DNA of 64,000 nt, taken from NCBI RefSeq assembly GCF_000160755.1, contig NZ_GG668579.1, positions 252,255 through 316,254 of the forward strand. The letters run 5' to 3'. How positions within the stretch are numbered: the first letter of the stretch is position 1; each line of letters begins with the position of its first letter. Below, piece after piece: positions 34,927 through 43,424 of the stretch. This stretch comes from Proteus mirabilis ATCC 29906 (GTDB lineage Bacteria; Pseudomonadota; Gammaproteobacteria; Enterobacterales; Enterobacteriaceae). Both the position numbers and the translations under genes were made by a program. Below the pieces are notes generated by a model. It saw only the letters and a program-made list of their open reading frames with translations, had not been told where the DNA came from and did no database searches.

Positions 34927-35295
34927 TTAAAAAATAATAGTGGCGGATTTTCCGGCCAGCCAGACGACCGCCACAATCAGGACGACACCGACTACAATAA
35001 TTGTACCGAATTTACCCCAGCCAGCCTTTTGGTCGCGCACTTCATTGAACGTGGTGACCGCGGCAATGGCCACCACGATAAAAGCCGTCGCAGCCACAAC
35101 CAGCCCGCCAATCACAATGCCGTCATTAAGATAGCCTTTAATGGTGTCCATCAGTCCGCCGCCGCCACCGGAAGAAGGGGGTTCCACCGAAGGCAGTGCG
35201 GCATACGCCGGCATCAGACTGAATAAAGTGAATAACGTCACCACTGACGCACCAATACGACGGACACCACGTCCCCAAAATGATTTCATATCCAT
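34927..35295 (-). CDS. ICE membrane protein, PFL_4702 family (TIGR03745)
   Basis: The 122-residue product has a signal peptide followed by a Gly-rich stretch (PSSGGGGGLMDTI) and two membrane segments; it is VirB2/TrbC-like in layout and possibly the pilin-related subunit. I place the start at 35295 (MDMKSFWG), which has AAAGGT 6 bases upstream. A TTG at 35340 overlapping the previous stop is the alternative. Confidence 0.82.
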   Translation of the reverse strand: MDMKSFWGRGVRRIGASVVTLFTLFSLMPAYAALPSVEPPSSGGGGGLMDTIKGYLNDGIVIGGLVVAATAFIVVAIAAVTTFNEVRDQKAGWGKFGTIIVVGVVLIVAVVWLAGKSATIIF

Positions 35296-35336
35296 AAAAT
35301 GACCTTTCATTCTGTAAAATAAATTAAACAGCACAC

Positions 35337-35576
35337 TCAACTGGCAAACATCCAGATGCAGACCACCAGTAATATCACTGCCCGGACAGCAAACTGCCCC
35401 ACCCTTGCAGTACGAACATTTTCATTTGCCCAGCCCCGGTAAACATCAACCAGTCCCCAGGCTGCCCATAAAAACAGCACCGCCAGTAATGCCCCGATAC
35501 ACAACAGATTCAGAACAGCCGGAGACATCCCCGAGCCGGCAGCAGCCTCAAATGCCGCCTGCTGTGACGGATTCAT
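35337..35576 (-). CDS. ICE membrane protein, PFL_4701 family (TIGR03758)
   Basis: The 79-residue protein has two membrane segments (ALLAVLFLWAAWGLVDVYRG and FAVRAVILLVVCIWMF). The size and N-terminus (MNPSQQAAFEAAAG) fit the family. Coupled to the RAQPRD gene by ATGA. Confidence 0.85.
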   Translation of the reverse strand: MNPSQQAAFEAAAGSGMSPAVLNLLCIGALLAVLFLWAAWGLVDVYRGWANENVRTARVGQFAVRAVILLVVCIWMFAS

Positions 35577-35899
35577 CGCTGCTCCCGGCGGTAATCCCCG
35601 CGCAGCGGCTCCGCCACATTAACCGGCACCGTGGGCTGGGCCCGGGAAGGCTCCAGATAGCGGACAATCCCCTGCCGGATAATCTCCACCTCTCTGGAGG
35701 CGCGGGAATAATCAAAATAAAAACGGGCGTGATTGTCCTGATTTGCCTGAATACGGGCGCGCTCCAGGCTGGCCTGGATGTGATCGAGCTGCTTTAACGT
35801 CAGCGCCAGTTCATCTTTTTCAGCGGCCTGAGCAGGCAATACCCCAAATGCACTGACAACCAACGCAAACAGGGAAATAAGCGGAGAAAATAATCGCAT
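35573..35899 (-). CDS. ICE protein, RAQPRD family (TIGR01690)
   Basis: The 108-residue exported protein has a signal peptide (LFALVVSAFGVLPAQA), a helical middle with conserved Phe/Tyr (RFYFDYSRASREVEIIRQGI) and the diagnostic region YLEPSRAQPTVPVNVAEPLRGDYR. First gene of the secretion operon in transcription order; AGGAG precedes the start, and the shared promoter-like element lies 66 bases upstream. Confidence 0.9.
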   Translation of the reverse strand: MRLFSPLISLFALVVSAFGVLPAQAAEKDELALTLKQLDHIQASLERARIQANQDNHARFYFDYSRASREVEIIRQGIVRYLEPSRAQPTVPVNVAEPLRGDYRREQR

Positions 35900-35964
35900 A
35901 ACGACTCCTTAAAGACGGTTAACGTGGAGTCAGGGTAAAAAAGGCGGACAGAAAAAACAGCAAA

Positions 35965-35984
35965 CAATTAGTTTTCCAAATTTT
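35965..35984 (-). promoter_or_regulatory. Shared upstream element, copy 2
   Basis: CAATTAGTTTTCCAAATTTT, related to the elements at 10651 and 43394, lies in the divergent gap before the RAQPRD operon (minus strand) and the 202-residue gene (plus strand). Confidence 0.5.
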
Positions 35985-36045
35985 TTAATTTTATATTGCT
36001 TGCTTTTTGCGAAAATAGCTGAAATGAATAAATAAAAGTGAGCCT

Positions 36046-36654
36046 ATGAGTCAGACCATCACCCGAAAAACTGGGCATTTTGCCTGGTGTGCACTGGTTG
36101 CCCTGCATCTGGCCCGCAGGGAGGGGCTGGTGCAGTCCGACATGCAGAAAAACCTGTTTTTAATACGCTGGCTGGCAACCGCCAAAAAGCAACGCCGTTT
36201 TGACCGTGACGTTACGCCGGATATTGACTGGCTGCTTCAACAGGGACGTACACTGGGGAGCCGGGCCAAACTGCCACAAAAACTGGATTATCTGTACCGC
36301 TCCTGTACAGGCGCATTACACGAGCAGAGCGATCTGTTCCGGCTCACTTATGCGCTTGAATCGGCCAAGGAGGCAGGCTTTGCCTATCAGTTATTGAGTG
36401 ATAAATCGTGGCACAGACGACATGCGGTGAGCCCGGATACGCTCAGCAACACCATCTGTTTATCCAAAAATGCACTGGAGCAGGCTTTTGATACTGACGG
36501 TCATCAGACCGCACACCTACCTGTAAAAATCGGAGGTGATATCGCCGCACTAGCTGAACTGCTGACACAATGTGGCTGGCAACTCATCACGACAGACAAC
36601 CCGCCACTTTATTTACTGCTCACACTCATCAATCCATCAATCAGCGCAGGATAA
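36046..36654 (+). CDS. Unknown 202-residue protein between the two transfer operons
   Basis: I do not recognise it. It is a soluble, basic, Leu-rich, probably helical protein (GHFAWCALVALHLARREGLVQSD..., KKQRRFDRDVTPDIDWLLQQG) without a signal peptide. It is the only plus-strand gene inside the transfer region and shares its upstream gap with the secretion operon. Divergent placement suggests, but does not show, a regulatory or auxiliary role. Confidence 0.65.
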   Translation: MSQTITRKTGHFAWCALVALHLARREGLVQSDMQKNLFLIRWLATAKKQRRFDRDVTPDIDWLLQQGRTLGSRAKLPQKLDYLYRSCTGALHEQSDLFRLTYALESAKEAGFAYQLLSDKSWHRRHAVSPDTLSNTICLSKNALEQAFDTDGHQTAHLPVKIGGDIAALAELLTQCGWQLITTDNPPLYLLLTLINPSISAG

Positions 36655-36699
36655 CCCCATCACACCACTGACGCGCGGCCTAGCCGCTTGTCTGCTGAC

Positions 36700-36732
36700 A
36701 GAGACACACAAAAACAAGTGTTGTGTGTCTCT
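36700..36732. terminator. 12-bp perfect hairpin between convergent genes
   Basis: AGAGACACACAA (36700-36711) and TTGTGTGTCTCT (36721-36732) pair perfectly around a 9-base loop. It sits between the ends of the 202-residue gene and the TIGR03747-like gene, so it probably terminates both. Confidence 0.65.
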
Positions 36733-36741
36733 GCCCAGCGC

Positions 36742-37491
36742 CTATAAATATTTTTTAAATGACGCGGTAGCCACTGCCACCGCAAGCCCGAACAACAGAG
36801 CCGCCGGTAACAACACCAGATTAGGGTAAATGGCAGACGGCCAGGACAGATAAATCATGCACGGAACAAAAAAGGCCGGCTTAACAAAACGCTTGGCGTG
36901 GTGATACACAAAACTGGATTCATACCCGGCACCATAACGCCGCAAATCACGCCGGTTAAAGCCTTCCACCATGCCCACCAACAGCACCATAACAAACAGG
37001 GGCATCGACAGCACCAGAATAGTCACCCGGATAAAAAAGGTCAGCGTCACATAAACCGTCGCCAGCAGATAGTCTCTCAGCTCGGACACAAACCAAATCC
37101 GCCAGTCATCCAGTTCACGGGCAACTGCATTCCCGCTGACAGGATACACGTTCTGCCAGCTCTCCATCAGCCCGGACTCCACAAACAGCCACCGGTATGC
37201 CTGTTCAACGGTATGAGCCAGCCACTGCGCCGGACTGGACATCAGCAGACTACGGGTAAACCCTTCTGACAGATACCCGCTCTCGGTTAACATCACCTGC
37301 CGGCTGTGCTCCGCCCCTTCGTCCGCCCAGAAAAACGCAATCCCGACCCACTCAATCAACAGACTGCATACCCAGGAGGCCAGTAATACCCCGATGATGG
37401 CCCACGGCCAGTGCCACAACAATTTAGCCGGCAAACCGGGGTCTTTTGCCGGGTGACGCGGGGTTTCCTGACGTACCTCAGCAGTTGCCAT
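36742..37491 (-). CDS. ICE membrane protein, PFL_4697 family (TIGR03747)
   Basis: The 249-residue protein has about four membrane segments (residues ~30-53, 136-170, 210-245). The cytoplasmic loop GMVEGFNRRDLRRYGAGYESSFVYHHAKR is a family hallmark. The start at 37491 (MATAEVRQE) overlaps the traD end by 14 bases. Last gene of this operon; role unknown but linked to the coupling protein. Confidence 0.88.
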   Translation of the reverse strand: MATAEVRQETPRHPAKDPGLPAKLLWHWPWAIIGVLLASWVCSLLIEWVGIAFFWADEGAEHSRQVMLTESGYLSEGFTRSLLMSSPAQWLAHTVEQAYRWLFVESGLMESWQNVYPVSGNAVARELDDWRIWFVSELRDYLLATVYVTLTFFIRVTILVLSMPLFVMVLLVGMVEGFNRRDLRRYGAGYESSFVYHHAKRFVKPAFFVPCMIYLSWPSAIYPNLVLLPAALLFGLAVAVATASFKKYL

Positions 37492-39625
37492 CGTTGCCCC
37501 CTTCGGTATCCGGTGCCATCTCAGCCACATTCATACCGCCGCTGTCATGCCGCGCATCCGAAAATGATGACGCAGTCCACCAAGTTTCGCCGGTACGGTA
37601 ATTTTTCTCCATATACTGTGCGATTTTTTGTAAATCCGGTGGCATCAGGGCATCAGCCTCTGCCGCCGGCAGGGGCATCCTGATTTTCCATAACTTCCCG
37701 CCTTCCAGCAGCGCAAACGCCTGTCCTTTCGGTAACTGAATAATATCTGCCGGTAACAGCAGCGGTTTAGCCACCATACTGACCCTGTCCTGGGTATTGG
37801 AGGTAAAATCACTCCCCTGCCTCGGATTGGAAATATCGGTGATCCCGGATACCAGGGTTTTGGTGTAAATATCCACTTCCGGTAACTGTTCCGTCAGTAA
37901 TTTCGCGGTCATCAGTTCACGGACACGCAACATCACCAGCGTATTAAAGTTACCGGTGACCTGCGCCGATTTCGCCGCATTCCCCAGCCGGGCTTCAATA
38001 TCAGACCAGGTCTGTGTGTAGGCCGTCACTTCAATCCCCGCGCCGCCGCTCTTGTTCAGTAACGGAATAAATTCATCCCCCATCAGTTCATTAAATTCAT
38101 CGCAATGCAGGCTGATCGGTAATTTTCCGGCGTGCTCATCCTCCGGCAGTCCATCCTGAGTCCCGAATTTATAAATATGCCCGGCTACCGAGACCAAATC
38201 CGCAAACATGGAATTCCCCACCGCTGCCGCCACTTCCGCATCCGATAACGCATCCAGCCCGACATATACAATCCCTTTTTTCCGAATCACCTGCTGCCAG
38301 TCAAAAATCGGACGGGGATCCTGCATATTGGTGTAATCCGGCGACAACAGGGCGGCAGTTTTTCCGGTAGTCAGTTTTTCCAGTAACGGCAGCAGAGAAG
38401 CCACTATTTTATCAAAATAGGTCCGGTCATAACGGATCGCACTGCGCAGCCCGTCCAAAATCGGATCATAGATTTTTTTCCCTTTCTCACTACTTAACGC
38501 CAGCTCCGTTGCCCAGATAGCCACAGCTTTCGGATCACTTTGCAGATGACGGGGCACATCCTCGACCGTCAGCGCGTTCTGCGCATTCTCGATTTGGACA
38601 AACAAATCAGGTAGTTGTGCTTTAATCACCTGCATCGAATATGTCTGATAGAGTTCCCCGATATTGGTGACATAACGTAAAATTTTGGCATAATCCGGAC
38701 GCTCCCCCAGAGCAACCAGTGCCCGGGCAATGATATTAACAAACCGCCAGGCAAACTCCCGGAACGCCGCGCTGTTCCCTTCCCCGGATAACTGGCCGGC
38801 AACCCGCCCCGCGACTTCCGATACTCGGCCAAAACGCCCGATGGCGTTATAACGGGCACTGATATCAGGCCAGCCCAAGTGAAAAACATAAAACTCCTCA
38901 CTGCGCCCCGCACGATGCGCTTCCGCCCACATCCGGCGCAATAAATCCGCATCCCCTTTCGGATCAAAAACAATCGTGATATTCCCCCGGTGGATATCCT
39001 GAGTGATCAGCACTTCCGCCAGACGGGTTTTGCCGACACGGGTGGTCCCCAGTACCAGCATATGACCAACCCGTTCACGCAAATCTATGGTCACATTCAC
39101 CTCATCCGGCTCCACACCGTGTAACACCGGATTCCCCCCCACCGGCGTCAGCGGGCGGACCGGATTCAGCCAACTGTCTTTTTGCAAAAGCCGGCAAACC
39201 GCCGGAAAACGGGATTCAAAACGGAGTTCAAACTGCCGGGCCAGCCGGTAATGTGCCGGCGGCTGAACATACCGCTCCACTTCCGGACGCTGGGTTTCCA
39301 GCAGGCGTTGCGTGTGTTTTTGCTGCCACTGAAACCCTTTTCCCAGAAACAGACGCTGCCGGCTGACCGGCACCTGTGCCGACGTCACCTGATAGCGGGG
39401 CAGACGCCGGAGATTCCGGCGGTAACGTAATACCCGGAATCCCTGATGTGCCCGCAATGCGGAAAAACCGGCAAACGCACCGGCGGTGACATAACTCACG
39501 GACGGAGACAATGCCACTGCCCAGGGTGCTACCGCACACACAAACGCCGCCCCGCCGGACACCAGAGCACTGTTCAATTCCACGGCCGGTCGCAGCCAGG
39601 CCTCTATCACATAACGATCACTCAT
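37478..39625 (-). CDS. traD: Conjugative coupling protein TraD (SXT/TOL type)
   Basis: This VirD4-type ATPase links the relaxase-DNA complex to the secretion channel at the inner membrane. Two membrane segments lie near residues 20-60. Walker A GTTRVGKT is near residue 192 and Walker B ISLHCDEF near residue 505, followed by the FNTLVMLRVRE and TQDRVSMV regions of the family. I place the start at 39625 (MSDRYVIEAW, GAGAGA upstream), 715 residues. The open frame upstream to 39706 runs through a tandem repeat and is probably not translated. Confidence 0.92.
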   Translation of the reverse strand: MSDRYVIEAWLRPAVELNSALVSGGAAFVCAVAPWAVALSPSVSYVTAGAFAGFSALRAHQGFRVLRYRRNLRRLPRYQVTSAQVPVSRQRLFLGKGFQWQQKHTQRLLETQRPEVERYVQPPAHYRLARQFELRFESRFPAVCRLLQKDSWLNPVRPLTPVGGNPVLHGVEPDEVNVTIDLRERVGHMLVLGTTRVGKTRLAEVLITQDIHRGNITIVFDPKGDADLLRRMWAEAHRAGRSEEFYVFHLGWPDISARYNAIGRFGRVSEVAGRVAGQLSGEGNSAAFREFAWRFVNIIARALVALGERPDYAKILRYVTNIGELYQTYSMQVIKAQLPDLFVQIENAQNALTVEDVPRHLQSDPKAVAIWATELALSSEKGKKIYDPILDGLRSAIRYDRTYFDKIVASLLPLLEKLTTGKTAALLSPDYTNMQDPRPIFDWQQVIRKKGIVYVGLDALSDAEVAAAVGNSMFADLVSVAGHIYKFGTQDGLPEDEHAGKLPISLHCDEFNELMGDEFIPLLNKSGGAGIEVTAYTQTWSDIEARLGNAAKSAQVTGNFNTLVMLRVRELMTAKLLTEQLPEVDIYTKTLVSGITDISNPRQGSDFTSNTQDRVSMVAKPLLLPADIIQLPKGQAFALLEGGKLWKIRMPLPAAEADALMPPDLQKIAQYMEKNYRTGETWWTASSFSDARHDSGGMNVAEMAPDTEGGNDGNC

Positions 39626-39643
39626 TCTCTCAAACTCTTTTTT

Positions 39644-39775
39644 GGTGTTACCCCGGAAAACAGTGTTTAAAAATTCACCGGTGTTTCCAGTGGAAACAGT
39701 GTTCAAAAATCATCCAGCGTTTCCACTGGAAACACTGTTTGAAAATTCACCGACACGTCCGGAAAACAATGTGCT
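39644..39775. repeat. Tandem array of about four 36-37 bp palindromic repeats
   Basis: Units centred on GTTTCCAGTGGAAAC (39683-39697) and GTTTCCACTGGAAAC (39719-39733) are flanked by two degenerate units (TTACCCCGGAAAAC; CGTCCGGAAAAC). Between cores the sequence CAGTGTTYAAAAATTCACCG-like recurs. The same family occurs at 13187-13240 and as single cores in two genes. The array fills the gap upstream of traD. Confidence 0.75.
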
Positions 39776-39783
39776 CACTGCAC

Positions 39784-39981
39784 TCAACCACAGGGAGGAT
39801 CTGACGGATTTTCTTTTTCCGGTACACGCGATTCTTTCCCGTGACAGTGACGATGACGGCGGGCAGGACGGTTTTTTTTCCCCAGGAGTCTCATCACAAC
39901 AAAGAACACGCACCACATCAGCACGGCCAACCAGAATGCCGGGGAGTCAACCCCATCTGAAGGCCATATCGGCGGTAACAT
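39784..39981 (-). CDS. Small single-span membrane protein
   Basis: The 65-residue product has one membrane segment (SPAFWLAVLMWCVFFVVMRLLG) followed by a strongly basic His/Arg/Lys tail (KKNRPARRHRHCHGK). The start ATG at 39981 overlaps the stop of the previous gene as TAATG, which is why I prefer it to the long open frame up to 40194. Small proteins of this kind sit at this place in related ICE operons; function unknown. Confidence 0.65.
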   Translation of the reverse strand: MLPPIWPSDGVDSPAFWLAVLMWCVFFVVMRLLGKKNRPARRHRHCHGKESRVPEKENPSDPPCG

Positions 39982-40535
39982 TACTTCACCTGCTGGGTCA
40001 ACCCGGTTTCCGTGATCAGAACTGGGTAATGTGATAACTGAAGACGGTGAGCTAAATCGGTGCCAGAAGCTGGGGAGAGCAGTCCTCCCTGAGCCAGCGC
40101 CTGAAGCGCCTGTAACCCGGTTTCCGATTTCACATTCACCACCATCCCGGCCGCATTCATTGCATTCAGCTGGGCTGCGTGCTGTGTGAGCCATGCCCGG
40201 GATAACGGATCATCCCCCACCAGATACAGTGCCCCAATCCCCGGTAAATGCAGGACGCGGTCATCCACCTCCCCCGGCGTCATTTCCGGTGTCTCAACCG
40301 GCAACACCATTGACGGGGCCATCACGGACGGCAGAGGGCGGGACGCCGGCTTTGCTGTCCATTCATTCGGGGCATTATTTATCGCGTCATAAAAAGGTGC
40401 TGCCGGTTGCCCGCCATAATCCGCCACCACCGTTAATGCCGCCTGACTGCCGCCGGCTGCGCAAAACAGCAGCATCCCCAAGACGGGCAGGGGATAAAAG
40501 GCTCGCGTTGTCTTTTCTTCAGGATTATTTCGCAT
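39981..40535 (-). CDS. ICE protein, PFL_4695 family (TIGR03765)
   Basis: The 184-residue exported protein starts with a signal peptide (VLGMLLFCAAGGSQA) followed by ALTVVADYGGQPAAPFYDAIN, the family's opening. LFLVGDD-type segment GALYLVGDDPLSRAWL is also present. It overlaps the lytic transglycosylase gene by 11 bases, so a shared role in crossing the peptidoglycan is likely. Confidence 0.85.
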   Translation of the reverse strand: MRNNPEEKTTRAFYPLPVLGMLLFCAAGGSQAALTVVADYGGQPAAPFYDAINNAPNEWTAKPASRPLPSVMAPSMVLPVETPEMTPGEVDDRVLHLPGIGALYLVGDDPLSRAWLTQHAAQLNAMNAAGMVVNVKSETGLQALQALAQGGLLSPASGTDLAHRLQLSHYPVLITETGLTQQVK

Positions 40536-41166
40536 CGGTTTTGTTCTCCGGTTCTATCCACACAAACGATACAGCCCGATCTGTACTGACTGCCGGTAAA
40601 TGAGCGGGAACGGGTTGTGTACCGCCCGTCAGTGTCGCCAGCTGACGCCGGACACTATTTTTATAGCGTACTGCGGGCTGACCGCCCGCCGGATGGTGAT
40701 AACAGCCGGCGGCACGGATCCAACTACCCGGTGACGCCTCATAACAGCGGCGCAGGATGCGGGCGGCCACATGCAAATTGGTATAAGGATCAAAGGCCTC
40801 CCAGGCGGAACGGAAGTGATGCCCGTTCCAGCCCCAGTTCACCTGTGCAATCCCCACATCAATACGTCTGGGGGATGTCGTCTGTAAAAACGACTGTAAA
40901 GCCTGCCAGGCGGCCTGCCGTGTCGGATAACGGTATCCTTTACCAGCCACATTCAGCGTCCACGGCCAGGGATGGATTTCACCGGCCTGCGGGTGATGTG
41001 CCGGTAATGTCCAGGATGACTCCGTCAGTGCCAGGGAATACAGGGCTTCTGCTGGTACATTCTCCTGCCGGGCCACCTCACGGTAGCCCGGCGGCACCTC
41101 CCGAGCCGGTAACGGCACGGAAAACAGCAGCAGGACAAGAGTGAGCAGGGAATTTTTACGCATCAC
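40525..41166 (-). CDS. Lytic transglycosylase, SLT domain
   Basis: It cleaves peptidoglycan so that the transfer channel can pass (VirB1 role). 213 residues with a signal peptide (LLTLVLLLFSVPLPA). The catalytic Glu49 lies in YSLALTESSW, and the SLT elements DVGIAQVNWGWN and PYTNLHVAARILR follow. The conserved Cys of the C-terminal region (RRCYEASPG, AAGCYHH) may form a disulfide. Confidence 0.92.
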   Translation of the reverse strand: MMRKNSLLTLVLLLFSVPLPAREVPPGYREVARQENVPAEALYSLALTESSWTLPAHHPQAGEIHPWPWTLNVAGKGYRYPTRQAAWQALQSFLQTTSPRRIDVGIAQVNWGWNGHHFRSAWEAFDPYTNLHVAARILRRCYEASPGSWIRAAGCYHHPAGGQPAVRYKNSVRRQLATLTGGTQPVPAHLPAVSTDRAVSFVWIEPENKTDAK

Positions 41167-41175
41167 GCCTCCGGA

Positions 41176-41913
41176 TTAAGGTGTGAGCGGACGCCACCGC
41201 CCATCCGGTAACTGTTGCATCACCACCGGTGTGGTGGTCAGTCCGTACTGAAGCGAGAGACCGCCATCATGATTTAACGTAATTTCCCGCTTTCTGACGC
41301 GCTCTGCCGGGATATTTTTTTGTCTGGCCCAAGCCCTCAGGCGGTTATCATCCCCCTTTGTCCCCAGCACATAAATATCAAACGGCTGTTTGCCGGCCAG
41401 CAGAGTAGCCAGACGGGCATCACACGCGCTACAATTTTCCGCCTGCACAAACAGTGCCTGCCGGCGCTGCGCTGTTCCCTGTTCCATCCTGCCGAATGTT
41501 CCCAGACTGACCGGTAATACCTGACCATAGAGCCGCTTCCAGGCAGCATCTACTTCCCGCTGAAACGCCAGCTCTTTTTCTGCCCTGGCAAATTCCTGCT
41601 GTACCCACTTTTCAGCCAGCCGGCGGCGCTCTTCGTCTGACCGGGCCTCAATACCCAATGTCGTCAGGGGATCCAGTCCGGGAGACTGAATACCGCGCCG
41701 CCCTTTCATCAGCGCCTCAAAACGGGCATACTCCTCCGCACTCAGTCCCCATTCCTGCGCCTCATACTGCAATGACTGTGTCTGACTCTCAGCCGATTTC
41801 CCCGCCTCAATCTGAACCGGTCGGGTTGCCCCGGAAACAGACTGTGCAGCTGTCAGCGGTGCGGACATCAGACACCCACCCAGTAAAACCACGCATCTTA
41901 TGTTTTTCATCAC
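41176..41913 (-). CDS. ICE protein, PFL_4693 family (TIGR03759)
   Basis: The 245-residue exported protein has a signal peptide (CVVLLGGCLMSAPLTAAQS). The motif WGLSAEEYARFEALMKGRRG, then LDPLTTLGIEARSDEERRRLAE and a thioredoxin-like end (FVQAENCSACDARL, a CxxC) fit the family. A periplasmic role in assembly is likely. It lies 10 bases downstream of its neighbour. Confidence 0.85.
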   Translation of the reverse strand: MMKNIRCVVLLGGCLMSAPLTAAQSVSGATRPVQIEAGKSAESQTQSLQYEAQEWGLSAEEYARFEALMKGRRGIQSPGLDPLTTLGIEARSDEERRRLAEKWVQQEFARAEKELAFQREVDAAWKRLYGQVLPVSLGTFGRMEQGTAQRRQALFVQAENCSACDARLATLLAGKQPFDIYVLGTKGDDNRLRAWARQKNIPAERVRKREITLNHDGGLSLQYGLTTTPVVMQQLPDGRWRPLTP

Positions 41914-41923
41914 GGCATTCCTT

Positions 41924-42673
41924 TTATGGCAGGCGCAACGTCACTGTGCGCCCCTGATAACGTAATGTCACACGATCAGTCTGAATGTCGGTCATTTCCC
42001 AGCCCTGATAACGTCCGCCTACCGGCAGTAACTGTACCTGCCCCAGCTGACGAATATCCGCAGGAGCCAGTGCGGCAAGAAGACGACCGCCCCGCTGTTC
42101 AATCGCGGTTAACTGAAACGGCACGGTCCGGGATGGACGGACAGAAGCCCCGAGACGGGAAGTTTCCGGCGTGGCGGGTTTTGCCCTGACAACCGGGGGA
42201 TTGACCGTTTTTTGTTCCGGCTGGCGCTGTTCCTGCAACTGATGTAACGCCAGTGCCCACTGTGCCTGGCGGGTTTCCAGTTGTGCCAGTCGTTTTTCCA
42301 GCCCGTCAGACAGTACGGCGATCTGTTCATCCGGTTTGCCGGCCACCGCCAGCTGTGCTGTCACCGTTCTGAGGGTGTCGCGCTGTGATGCCACATCCTG
42401 TTTTAGCGTCGTCAGCCCCTGACGGAGCACGTCCAGTTGCGCATTCATCCGGTCATCCGTGACAGAGTCAGCCATCTTCATCTCAATCGCCTGTAATCGT
42501 TGTCCGAGTTGTGACAGAGCCTCTGAGTGTGAACTGATAACATTACTGAGGATAAACAGCGGGATACCGGCCACCAGAGCACAGGCGACCACGCCCGTCA
42601 CAATCACCCCCCGGTAAATTTTTTTATGTAATGGGGTTACGGACAATTCTTCAGAATGAGTCATTTCAGCCAC
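41924..42673 (-). CDS. Membrane-anchored coiled-coil protein of the PilL-side operon
   Basis: The 249-residue protein has one N-terminal membrane segment (GVIVTGVVACALVAGIPLFIL) and a coiled coil (about residues 50-145), then a compact C-terminal domain (FQLTAIEQRGGRLLAALAPADI... YQGWEMTDIQTDRVTLRYQGR) that resembles the periplasmic domain of pilus-operon PilP/TIGR-type proteins. I have no exact family name. It overlaps pilL by 13 bases. Confidence 0.65.
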   Translation of the reverse strand: MAEMTHSEELSVTPLHKKIYRGVIVTGVVACALVAGIPLFILSNVISSHSEALSQLGQRLQAIEMKMADSVTDDRMNAQLDVLRQGLTTLKQDVASQRDTLRTVTAQLAVAGKPDEQIAVLSDGLEKRLAQLETRQAQWALALHQLQEQRQPEQKTVNPPVVRAKPATPETSRLGASVRPSRTVPFQLTAIEQRGGRLLAALAPADIRQLGQVQLLPVGGRYQGWEMTDIQTDRVTLRYQGRTVTLRLP

Positions 42674-43323
42674 CCTCCGCGATGAACCTTATTCACATCG
42701 GTATGACCAGTGGAAGTGTTAAGCACCGGTGGCACCGGTAATGGCGTACTGCCCGCAGAAAGTGGGGTGACCACAGAGACGGATGAAGCGCCGCTCATTC
42801 CTGCATCCGGCGCAGATGGCGTGTATTCCGGACGAAGTCGGTAACACACTTCCCGTTGCACATCATCCACCCACAACTGCCAGGCCGGACCGACAAGGAT
42901 CTGTAACGCCACATTCAGGCGGATCGATCCCATCTGATAATGAACAGCGGGTAACGGCAGACGATAAAGGTGGTTCACCTGTCCATCGGACGTGCACAGA
43001 CGATATCCGGAATCACGCAGGGCATAATGTAGCGCATCCCCGACTGTCGGGGAGACGGAAGCAGGAATACGCAGATGAACAATTTGTTCCAGCGGGTAAC
43101 GCTGTGCCTGTGAAGGCGAAATATCAACCAGCCGGTAACGGTCATAACGCACCACTTCCGGGGCTGACGGATAAATATCTGGGAGCAGCGGCTGAGCATA
43201 ACCGACGTTGAGCGGAATCGCGATGTCTGCCGCCGCTTCCGTAGGCTGGGCTGGCTTGTCTGCACAGCCCCCCAACAACAGTGAGGTCAGGGCAAGACAT
43301 ATCGGGAGAGTTTTCATACGCAT
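42661..43323 (-). CDS. pilL: PilL N-terminal-domain lipoprotein (TIGR03748)
   Basis: The 220-residue lipoprotein (lipobox LTSLLLGGC) has the PilL/DotD-like opening DRYRLVDISPSQAQRYPLEQIVHLRIP and GDALHYALRDSGYRLC, then IRLNVALQILVGPAWQL, as in PFGI-1-class PilL. It is probably part of the outer-membrane core. First gene of this operon; AGGA precedes the start at 43323. The rest of a type IVB pilus operon is not seen here. Confidence 0.85.
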   Translation of the reverse strand: MRMKTLPICLALTSLLLGGCADKPAQPTEAAADIAIPLNVGYAQPLLPDIYPSAPEVVRYDRYRLVDISPSQAQRYPLEQIVHLRIPASVSPTVGDALHYALRDSGYRLCTSDGQVNHLYRLPLPAVHYQMGSIRLNVALQILVGPAWQLWVDDVQREVCYRLRPEYTPSAPDAGMSGASSVSVVTPLSAGSTPLPVPPVLNTSTGHTDVNKVHRGGWLK

Positions 43324-43393
43324 TTTCTGTCCTGAGTTAACAAAATAAAGTCACAGGCACACTGTGCGCAGAAAAGCAAGCGCTCTCAATAGG

Positions 43394-43413
43394 AAATTAG
43401 TTTTCCGAAAAAA
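43394..43413 (-). promoter_or_regulatory. Shared upstream element, copy 3
   Basis: AAATTAGTTTTCCGAAAAAA, identical over 20 bases to the copy at 10651, 71 bases upstream of pilL. It probably belongs to the promoter or operator of the second transfer operon. Confidence 0.55.
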
Positions 43414-43424
43414 AAGAAAACGGC

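Noticed and set aside
39625..39706. Longer TraD start at 39706
   Set aside because: The extra residues are translated repeat (VSTGNTGEF, VFRGNTKKEF), and the start at 39625 has a good ribosome binding site and the expected N-terminus.
39644..39775. CRISPR array or in-frame repeat of traD
   Set aside because: The whole 36-37 bp unit is repeated with no unique spacers, and its length is not a multiple of three, so it is neither CRISPR nor a translated repeat.
39982..40194. Longer start for the small membrane protein gene at 39784
   Set aside because: The extension lies fully inside the TIGR03765-like gene in another frame, while ATG 39981 overlaps that gene's stop as TAATG.
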